Below are positions 55,601 through 64,000 of a stretch of DNA of 64,000 nucleotides, piece after piece. Numbering within the stretch: the first letter of the stretch is position 1; every line of letters starts with the position of its first letter. Below the pieces are notes generated by a model. That model was not told where the DNA came from. It did not search any database and saw nothing but the letters and a program-made list of their open reading frames with translations. The DNA comes from Siphonodentalium dalli (taxonomy: Eukaryota > Mollusca > Scaphopoda > Gadilida > Siphonodentaliidae). The stretch covers positions 97,704,707-97,768,706 of the forward strand of contig CP136067.1 of the NCBI GenBank assembly GCA_032622095.1. The letters run 5' to 3'. The position numbers and the translations under genes were made by a program.

Positions 55601-57000
55601 GTAAATGTAGCGGTACTTAGTATGAACTGGTAACAAGAAGCAGTCTAAGCATGAGGCAATCATCAACATTTCTTCCTGCAAATATGTTTGCCAGAATTGT
55701 AGAATGGGCTTTCTGATAATTTTGTGTCGATTTTCCATTCCAATCGCCAAGAGTACGCATACAAGGATTGATTTTACGAAGAAGTTTATGGATATTATGT
55801 CAGAAAACGTCGGTGTACCTTCGACAGACTATCCAACCTCGTTCATCTACCAAGCCTATACCGGCGGTATACATGTATCATGGTGAAATGGAAAAGAATA
55901 AAGTATAGCTAGAATATCTGAACAAGGCACCGGGCGATCTCCTGGTTTATATTTTCAATTTAGGCTTCAAAAGCCAGCTACTGTTAGCTATATACAATAA
56001 TCTGATTGAGTCCGTCGCTAGACCTTTTAGTATACTAGTATAGATAAACTCAATCGTTATCGATATGCAAGAACGTTTGGCGTCCACGTGCATGATTTGA
56101 TCATTGGTAGCTGACATCTCCACATACCACGTAGGTCTCTATTAAATTATTTATATAATATCAGAATCGAGTTTGGCACAAGTCCATATACTTAACGTGC
56201 TTGAACATATATTTCAGTTTTATATATTTCTCACTGAAAGCCCATGTATGATAATGATATGCGTATGTACCTTTCTTGCACGCTGTGATATATTTCGGAA
56301 ATATATCTATTTGAATGTCAAATTTCGCCATTTCCGCCACATTGGCGGCCATCTCGATTACAATGAGATATTAATAACTCCGGATAATCTAAATCGGAGT
56401 ACATTCATTCATATATCTAACACCGAGATATCGTTCTCCTGTTGTGGACATGTTATTTGACGTGTGCTAATATAATGTTTGGCGAATTTTCACGATGCTT
56501 ATTTGGACAATGATTGTCATATGAACTCGCATATATTGAGTCATTGCGGAAAGAAAATTACTATGAATCTGCCGTAACATGGCGAATATTTATTTGGAAG
56601 AAGAAAATTAGTCTACTACATTCACCTTCTACATGCCAGAAACGTAATTGGATGAAAAGGGTAAAATTTGCGTCTTGGATTAAGTTGACAGTTTCTGGAT
56701 CCAGTTAGATGTAAATACCTTATTTAATGATCATACTCATTTCCATCATCGATTATTTCTAAATTTATATAAGGATATAGTTAGAAAATAAAAAGGTATA
56801 TTTTGGCGAAATTCATACCAATTCCTTTAAATCATCTCATTTGGAGAAGACAATTAAGGTTATGATACAAGAAATCAACTAATGTGATGCCTAAGTGAGT
56901 TGTTATCAAGATTGAAGAGAAGTATATTCCCTAATCATCACCAGTTCGATACAATCGGAAATGATGTAGGCGACATGTATGGAAAATCATCAATTTCCCA
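52611..57000. other. No gene recognised
   Basis: About 4.4 kb of AT-rich sequence. The open stretches are all under about 110 codons and show no motif. Near 52745-52790 and 53095-53115, 'atggctcccaaaatggc'-type phrases recur and are related in reverse to 'gtcgccattttgggggcc' at about 57008. I see no tandem array or long inverted repeat. Confidence 0.4.
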
Positions 57001-57130
57001 CTTCCGGTCGCCATTTTGGGGGCCATCTTTGATGGAGAGGACAATTTGTTATATAAAAATATAACATGGCGTCACACCATACACGGTACAAAAGGATTGT
57101 CATTTATTTTATAGCAAAATTATATTTTTT

Positions 57131-57197
57131 AGGACGAACAGCTGGGCGCAGCCCAGCCGCGCATGTGTTGCGTAGCAACATATGCGCTGGTCGTCCT
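57131..57197. repeat. Three-way-junction palindrome
   Basis: The outer stem AGGACGA (57131-57137) pairs with TCGTCCT (57191-57197). Inside are two complete hairpins: GCTGGGC-gca-GCCCAGC (57141-57157) and GCGCATGTGTTGC-gta-GCAACATATGCGC (57159-57187, one mismatch). It is GC-rich in an AT-rich setting and could extrude as a cloverleaf-like cruciform or fold as RNA. No tRNA box motifs are present. Confidence 0.8.
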
Positions 57198-57215
57198 TAT
57201 ACTAAGTTCGCTTTC

Positions 57216-57285
57216 GAACATGGGCGCCGCCATCTTGAATTAGGGGTACCGCCATCTTGAATTTGAGGGGCCACCATCTTGAAAC
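57216..57285. repeat. 'gccatcttgaa' short repeats
   Basis: 'cgccatcttgaatta', 'cgccatcttgaattt' and 'caccatcttgaaac' are spaced about 20-25 bp apart, a small tandem-like cluster just downstream of the three-way palindrome. Confidence 0.6.
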
Positions 57286-58329
57286 GTCATTGCAATAAAA
57301 TTGAAACTACAAAATGTTACTTTTCATTTAGCTAAAATAGCGGTATTCATTGCGTGAAAGTATTACATGGTTTATAATTTAAACAATAATCATTACTTAA
57401 ATCATAAATATTGTCAACCGGACTCGGGTTGCTATGCCATTCGGAAAATGACGGAAATTACGTAAAAAATAAAACTGCACCAATTTGTTAGCCACATCGC
57501 AAAAACATCGTGACCCATCTCGTAAATATCTCAAATGTTTGTCATATCACTAAATAAACTTTTCTTTAGTTTAGTAAATTAGTAAAAGCATGTTCACGCT
57601 TTACAGTAAACTGTTAGGTGACGTCATATGTTGTATCCAAATCGACGTCATATTGGCACGCGCATTTCCCCGCGAAAGTTATTGATGTTTTGCCAACGAC
57701 ATAGCATACTTAAAGCAAATCGCAATGTACTGGGCATCCGAAAGACAGACCGCCCGACCATTTAAAAAATTAAGTAATTAGTAGGTTCTATATAGTAGTC
57801 GTACGGTGTGCCAATGAGGCTATAGAAACTTTACTCGACTGGCGGTAAAAGTTATAACGACCATCCTTGGGAAGTCATGTGACAAAAAATCCACTGCATA
57901 TCAGATTATTTATTTTGAAAATATCTCATAAAAATTATCATCCAGAATGGGTTTCCCAATGGCCGGCCACATGTGGTGGAAACCAAATCACGTATACGCT
58001 ATAATGCGTGCAGTTGTAATATAATTTCCAACCCAAATTATGGGAGGGGCGAACCATTTGTTCCACTCATTTGAGCCCCAGTTGGAATTTCCAACCCAAA
58101 GGGGGGGGGGGGTACTTAATGTAACTCAAATTTCACCCAAATTGAGAATGGGCCAGTCGAAAAATAATATATTGCATGATGTAATACGTATACGTCATTT
58201 AAATCTTGACATTCATATAAGTCATCACATAGAGTTCTGGATAGTGCACGCCGTCGTCCTTTTTACATGGATTTCAATGCTATAATTTCTTGTTATCATG
58301 AAACCTAACAATGGTGAACTTAAAAAAAT
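57286..58329. other. No gene recognised; G-run
   Basis: AT-rich, with a run of about ten G near 58100 flanked by two 'ggaatttccaacccaaa'-like phrases. No open frame with a motif. Confidence 0.4.
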
Positions 58330-58502
58330 GAGCATGGCGGCCATCTTTGTGACGTCATCAGTCCACCCAGTCGCGACCCCAGGGGGTCTAACAATTTTTT
58401 TTCTGAAGTAGAGACCATATACTGGCTCATGAACATGGTCTCTATATTTGTTCATGAATTTCCCACGGGAGCCCAAAATCTGACACAAGCGACTCTACTA
58501 TA
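58330..58502 (-). repeat. Dispersed repeat, copy 2
   Basis: Reverse-oriented partner of 52445-52610, with the same block order. It also contains a local inverted pair 'tagagaccatatac' and 'catggtctcta' (about 58411-58445) not seen in copy 1. Confidence 0.72.
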
Positions 58503-59639
58503 AATCGCCGAATGGAATATGAAAAGTTACATTCTGCACATTGTTTGTGTGCGGAAATCTTTCACGGCGATGATTCGTCAGACGATACGTCGGCAACCAG
58601 GTCTGAGATTATAGTGCCGGGTAGTTGCAGAATGAGGTCCACATAAGGTGAAATTAGGGACATTATCTCGCACAGCGGGTTAGCATAACTAAATGTATGC
58701 ACCTTCTGTGGAACTGATACTGCTTGTGCCTCATCTTTTCATTTATTTTTTTTAGTTTAGTTTCTCTATACATTGTAACCAAAATTTTACAGAAGACATA
58801 AAGTATAAAATTAAGCAGGTGCGCAATGGGTGAACATCACCATCTTTACCATTTGTGAAATCAAATCTGTGTATGTAGTTCTCTAATTATATAGCAGATA
58901 AACCATGTAGAATGAGGTCCCCAGAGGATGAATTTGGTGATACCAGCCGCTGCAAATGTCCGGCACCAAATTCTAAGATATACATGTATCAGTAACAAAA
59001 CATGGTTAATAAAATAAACACTCACCTTAAACTGAGGAAATAACTCTCTATATTCCTTTTATAAATAACAAAATCTCAGTCATCGAGCGCATCTAAACTT
59101 ATACATTTCCTATTCAATATTATAACCAAACTGACCTAATGCATGTAACTGGTTCATTGTGAAATTTACCGTATCGTTATTGAAAACGGAATAATATTTT
59201 GTTTGACTGAACTGTGTCTTCTCTTACTTCTAACTTATCTGACACAAACTCAAGATTTCTCTGTCCTCCACGTGTTACTATCACTACTGGGAGGAGGACA
59301 TAATGCTAATGAATCGATATCCTGATGTATACACGCCGCGGGGTTGAGTTGACTTTTTAGAGTTGATAACATTTGACTAGGTCATTGTGGTATAAACGAT
59401 TGGATATTCAAGAAAGCCTGGTTTATTTCCAACACGTGGATATACATATTTTTAGGACAGATAAAAATGTCATATTTCAACTACACCTCATACAGTCTAA
59501 CATCGGCGAATGGTGATCATATACTGATCTCCAAAATACGCATGCGGGGATGTGTATGAAGCTTTAGTATTTACTCACGTGTGTATCCGCGCCATATTCT
59601 CAACCAATGCACACGCGTAGTGTTGCCTGAGTATTGTGC
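58503..59639. other. No gene recognised
   Basis: 'gaatgaggtcc' with 'ag-tgaa' occurs at about 58630 and 58911, a weak direct repeat. Nothing else was recognised. Confidence 0.4.
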
Positions 59640-60010
59640 CAGTGCAACATACCCTCGTGGAAATAGGTTCATATAGGACCTGAATAATCACATAGCTTCA
59701 TAAAAATTTGATTCTGAAATAAGCTCATATAGGTCCTATACCTGTTATTGTGTTGAACGGCGCGGGCCGCAATGAAAACACATTATAAAGAGCGTTCAAC
59801 TGGTACGTCGTGTCGATGAAAAAAGTAGATTAAATAGTGCCAATATGAGCTAATTTCGAATTGAAATAAGCTCATATACGACTGTTTTGATCGTATCCCA
59901 TTTAGGTTCATATAAAACTTAAATCAGAATCGATTAATCCCTATATGTCTTATTTCGTGTGTTTTAAATAAGTTATATATGAGCTTATTTACGGGAGAAC
60001 AGGTTGACAA
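59640..60010. repeat. Half-copy of the 891-1475 fold-back family
   Basis: 'ctgaaataagctcatata', 'gaaaacacat', 'gagcgttcaactg' and a closing 'gggagaacaggttg' follow the order of the right arm at 1189-1475 ('ctgaaataagcagataac', 'gaaaacacatgttaac', 'gtgaacagttg', 'ggagaacaggctgc'). 'gctcatata' phrases recur within it. No partner arm was found nearby. Confidence 0.5.
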
Positions 60011-60945
60011 GTGTGCGTGCATCCAACACTTCATAGTGTACGTTATGGCGTGATTGTTTGATATGATCATCATTTTGCTACCTTCGGGAGTTAGATTGCC
60101 ATTGAGGTTAACGGAATGTATTGCCGAGTTGCTGTAGTGTCACTTAACATACTGTTCAGCAGCGACAATAGGCGCTCTTTTCGTTTTGGATTTTGCATTT
60201 TGTTTTTCGCTTCCGGCATTTTGATTTCTGGTATAGTTACATAGACCTCATTTCGGCCAATTTGGCCGGTTACTTCATGTGAGTTTTTCATCTGACGTGT
60301 GTGTCGGAATAATGATATGGAGGATTTATGTAAATGTTAGCCCAAACTACATTTCCAAGTAACGATGGTTTTGTTGTTTATTTTGAGGAATAATACCGCG
60401 TCAGATGAATTCAGCCCAAATATGTTAACAGTTGTCGTGTAAAACATTCGGCAGTAAGTTAGCGTTATTTAGTATTTGTGGATGTCCTTTAACATGGGGA
60501 AAATAGACTACTGCGCTTGAACGAGCATGTGAGTTGTCGTATTTAATGTATAGCAACTTTATAATCAATAACAGAGGCATTCTCTGTCAAATAAGGTCGC
60601 TCTATTTACGATACCAATTGGGGAACTTTGTGAATTAAATTACGCGTAAACTTAACCTGCTGCAAATAGAAAAGGTGTCGGAATCGGCGTACTCGCCTCA
60701 GGGCTAACTCGCCCCAATCGGCGAGTGCCAACTCGGAATAAAAGGCCAACTCGGAATAAAAGATGCATACGGGGTGTTATATGGCGTTTGGTCCGTTGTT
60801 TCTCAATGAATATTATTGAAATTTGGTGTATATGTCCGGGCTGGGACATGGAATACAACAACGTTTGAATTGTTTTTAAATTTACAAATTTGTTGATTTT
60901 ATTCATTTTGTTTTCGTTCTGAAACACACTATAAAGTGTATATAA
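60011..60945. other. No gene recognised
   Basis: Short minus-strand open stretches (60091-60291, 60652-60960) show no motif. A small 'ctcgcc...ggcgag' inverted pair and a doubled 'caactcggaataaaag' lie at about 60687-60763. Confidence 0.4.
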
Positions 60946-61253
60946 TATAATAACGAACACGAGACATACATAATTTATAAACTGTTAACAAAAGATATCA
61001 AATTCAATACATGACAAAGATGACTCAGTGGAGTTTATAAAGTGAACATAAAAACAGTGAGGTAAGAATCTTTTTAAGGAATGCAACTTTATTTAATGAT
61101 AATAAACACATAAATTAAAATAACAAACATGAGACATACATGATTTATAAACTGTTAACAAAAGATATCAAACTCAATACATGACACAGATGACTCAGTG
61201 AAGTTTATAAAGTAAACATAAAAATATTAAGGTAAAAATCTTTTTAAGCATTA
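60946..61253. repeat. Direct repeat of about 130 bp, two copies
   Basis: 60946-61077 and 61119-61253 share 'gagacatacat', 'tttataaactgttaac', 'aaaagatatcaaa' and 'tcaatacatgaca', then 'gatgactcagtg' and 'atctttttaag', offset by about 173 bp. No coding role was recognised. Confidence 0.85.
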
Positions 61254-61261
61254 CTAAACCG

Positions 61262-62560
61262 TTTAGCACAGTCCACTTCACTCATCCGATCATCACTAAA
61301 CTTCATATTTATCTTGATATTGATCTATCAGATGAGAGCTATCAAATATTTTTTTAATTTTATAGGAAAAAATGGTCGCCAGCGGCCATATTGCATTTAC
61401 GTTATATGTTATCGCGTCATGTCGATATCTAGTATTAGTTAGAAATTTCACCTTTCCAGATTCATAATTGCTCCATTGACTGTAACAGATGGAATTATTC
61501 CCCTCTTCGGATAGAGTGTCACTGAAACTTTATTTTGTCAGACTGTCTGTATAGTCACTGATTATATATGGCAATAATCTGTAATAAGATGTAGCACTAT
61601 TTTATTTTATATTTACATGCAGTGCTGTTTTTATACAACAATTCTAATCCCCCCCTAGATCATCATGTGATCGACCATACATCGCGCGAGGACCTGGTTG
61701 AATTAAGGGGGGTTTTATGGATAACTTCTGTCCTCAAGCTAGATTATACTTATGACATTTAATGGCATGTTTCTAACGTGGAGGGTTAGATATGCTTGAG
61801 ACACCACCACTCTTCAATTCACACCAAGTTATCAGCTGTCATATTCGGATATTAGAACCCATAGCCATGATATATGGTTTATTTTGTGTATACTAGTAAT
61901 ATTGTTATTTTCAGTACCTTTATATACCAGTACTGTGTATAACAATGCATATAAATTAATCCATGTATACATGTATATTGATTCAACGGATTCAGTGGTT
62001 TTGTCCATAAGTCTATCAAATATGCGGGGAAAACATGGCCACAAGCAGTACACCCTGTTAAATTTCGAATTTGAATCAATTGGCGCACCCTGCAGCCAGC
62101 TTTTATTGGAGAACTTTTTCTCACGTGGATAGTTTGGGTCACCGCTAGATGTGAGCCATGTTTTGTTCTCAAGCTGTCCTTGTGAAGACATCACTGCCAG
62201 CGGTGATCTGGAATTTTACTATTTTTATGGCTAAATAATTTGGTTGATCCTACAGACGACACCCCTTGTCCGATCGTCACCAGATTCCACAATGATCTTC
62301 TGGATAACCAGGGTGAGAGTAATCTAATTTTCCCGAATTTCGTTAAAAAACATTACCACAGGCAGCAATTTGGTATCTTACTGTTTGATCCTCTTTTGCG
62401 TGACTGAATTGTTTAGCAACTGTACAGTCATATCCCTCATCTGATAGTCACCACACTTTATATTGATCTTCGGGCTGACAACTAGATGGGAGCTATCGAA
62501 TGCTTTGAATTTTTTTGGAAAACATTGTCGCCAGCAGTCATCTTCTATTTTGGTTTTGAT
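61262..62560. repeat. Region with three diverged copies of a roughly 130-bp dispersed repeat
   Basis: Copies near 61265-61395, 62255-62375 and 62405-62545 share 'tc(c)gat(c/a)(a/g)tca', 'tgatctt', 'gagagctatc' or 'gggagctatc' and 'gtcgccagc(a/g)g', leading into 'ccat' or 'tcat'. A fourth related copy lies at about 47505-47630. Between them (61400-62250) no gene was recognised. The open frames at 61832-62194 overlap on both strands without motif. Confidence 0.5.
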
Positions 62561-62849
62561 ATACATGTATATCTCTTCATTCGGATAGTCAGTATTACGT
62601 AGGTACTTCAACTTTCCGCATTCCTGTCATCATTTGAAATATAAAAATTTACCTGATACCATGTACCCTTCAAAATTTGTTTCGTCGTATCTATTTTAAT
62701 GACCCGTATGGTAATATTGATACAGATATATTTGTCAAACATTTCTTTGTACAATATACAGGTATTTAGTTTGTAACTAAATCTAGAAATATATAATAGT
62801 AGCTGGTGGACCCTACTTCGTCCGGGATGTTCCCCTCTGATTTTCGGAG

Positions 62850-63180
62850 AATTGCGCGATTTAACCTTGAATTGACCATTTTAAAGGTGAACGTCATGTC
62901 GGGTCACGATTTGACCCGTCCAAAACACTCCCCGGACAAAAGTCACGACAAAAATACCCGTCGAAATCCGCCCGGCTTTACCCGATTTGACCTTGAATTG
63001 ACAATTTTGAATGTCAAGATCAGGTCACGGTCATAATTTGAACCACCCGAAACACTCCTGGGACAAAAGTAACAGTAGGTATTATATTTCGTTGAAATAC
63101 TTCCGTTTTACCAGATTTGACCTTGAATTGATCTTTTTGAATGTCAAAGTCAGGTCGGGATCAAGATTTGACCCGTCCAA
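62850..63180. repeat. Repeat of about 130 bp, three diverged copies
   Basis: 'gatttgaccttgaattga', or a near form, occurs at about 62858, 62976 and 63114. Each is followed by 'tttt-aatgtcaa/gtga' and a 'gggtca' phrase, then 'gacccgtccaaa' and 'ggacaaaagt' in the first two. The array passes into 'agtccagaaacatgcct' repeats (63183, 63308) and a CA-rich microsatellite at about 63395-63440. The layout resembles a retroelement 3' end, but no protein is visible. Confidence 0.65.
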
Positions 63181-63654
63181 ATAGTCCAGAAACATGCCTA
63201 CATCAGCACGTTCGAGAACATGGTCCCACGTGAAATTGGACCCGTCAATATTGCTCCCGGGATCGAAGTAGTCCTACACACAATTTTTTAGTCGGATCGG
63301 TCAAGGTCCAGAAACATGCCTATGAGCGAGGTCAAGTTGACACGTTAAATACCAAATCCGAGTCGGATCAGTCGAGCAGTGTTAGAGTCTATAACACATA
63401 CACACATGCATTCGTGCATACACACATACATACAGACAGGTGTTCCAAAATGTATAATCGATAGCTACAACAATTCTATGGTAGATAGTTCACGGCCGAC
63501 CTGATGCATGCATCTTAGTTTTCTTGTATACTATGATATACAGTCAACGAAATCGCCCCTGTATTAGGAGGACTTAGTCATGGCGTGTATGCCTATAATA
63601 CGATGATTGTTTTATTACGCCCTATATGGATGTGTGTCTACATCTGCGCTGATC

Positions 63655-63935
63655 TTGCCTTGACAATGGGCCACTCTTGAAGATTTTATGGCCGGAACAC
63701 AATGCAATATAACAACTAAAAACTTGAAGCATGAGAAATGTCTCAGTTGGAATGTAGACTCAATGCATTGCGAAGTATCGGGTGTGTATTTAATCCGTTT
63801 AGTAGATTTTTGGTCCGCATTTAGAGGCTTTCTTGTGTGGTGAATGAGAAACCTGCGGTAATAAGCAGTAGTTTTTGTAATAATTTGAAGGATTAGATGT
63901 TTTAACGGAATTCTGAGGCGGTCATTCATGAAACA
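63655..63935 (+). repeat. Dispersed repeat, copy 2 of 2
   Basis: Collinear with 14640-14935 in the same orientation. Shared blocks are 'cactcttgaagattttat', 'tgcgaagtat', 'agtagattt', 'gaggctttcttgtgtg', 'tgaatgagaaa' and 'cattcatgaa'. The minus-strand 116-codon frame here is not shared in copy 1 and is not treated as a gene. Confidence 0.7.
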
Positions 63936-64000
63936 AATATATTTTATATTATATTTTATATACATGACTAATATGATCTTGCGGCCATTACCATTTCTGA

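Noticed and set aside
57131-57197. tRNA gene at the three-way palindrome
   Set aside because: It folds into a cloverleaf-like shape but lacks box A and box B, and its stem lengths do not fit a tRNA.
61832-62194. Overlapping frames of 82-120 codons on both strands
   Set aside because: No domain, signal or splice context. Opposite-strand openness suggests composition, not coding.

Overview
This 64-kb window looks like nuclear DNA of an invertebrate animal, probably a marine lophotrochozoan such as a mollusc. The assignment is an inference, not a database result. It rests on AT-rich sequence, many 'tacatgta'-type stretches, several families of animal non-LTR retrotransposon, many small fold-back elements, and one intronless-looking rhodopsin-class GPCR resembling invertebrate peptide-receptor-like orphans. 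Nothing here looks bacterial: there are no operons, no ribosome-binding-site logic and no CRISPR.

Only one convincing host gene is present, a 400-residue seven-transmembrane receptor on the minus strand (18349-19551). Almost everything else recognisable is mobile or repetitive DNA. The left part (0.9-17.9 kb) holds fold-back and TIR elements, a nearly complete APE-type LINE (5346-8965) with two frameshifts, a minus-strand LINE relic (about 12.0-12.9 kb), a cluster of related MITE-like hairpins (13.5-17.5 kb) and a 51-bp satellite that appears to have grown from one MITE arm. Immediately upstream of the receptor, reading away from it, are an L2-like relic (19.7-21.0 kb) and a CR1/Jockey-like LINE (about 21.2-24.9 kb) with an in-frame stop and two A-run frameshifts.

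The most interesting region is 27.75-32.96 kb. A LINE 3' end is split by a 4.6-kb element with long terminal inverted repeats. The LINE reading frame resumes exactly on the far side. The inserted element carries a broken gene whose fragments show a PIN/XPG-nuclease-like acidic motif pattern and a C-terminal cysteine-rich (CXC-like) tail. I read it as a decayed autonomous DNA transposon, possibly related to the XPG-bearing Academ group, but that assignment is not proven. Another LINE relic follows at 33.1-34.8 kb.

From 37104 to about 47228 lies a tandem array of a 1.76-1.90-kb unit (5.6 copies) organised as a three-unit higher-order repeat of about 5.43 kb. A separated fragment of the unit lies at 49.04-49.57 kb. 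To its right are a TTAA-flanked MITE (50841-51291) and a second TIR element (51942-52405). Both carry the same near-perfect 67-bp hairpin, whose two arms differ between copies in a paired, compensatory way. The rest (52.6-64 kb) is mostly sequence in which I see no gene, with short dispersed and tandem repeats and one striking three-way-junction palindrome at 57131-57197.

The elements do not form a pathway. Their relationships are those of nested insertion, decay and local amplification around one receptor gene. All homology statements come from reading the sequence and from general family knowledge; no searches were run.
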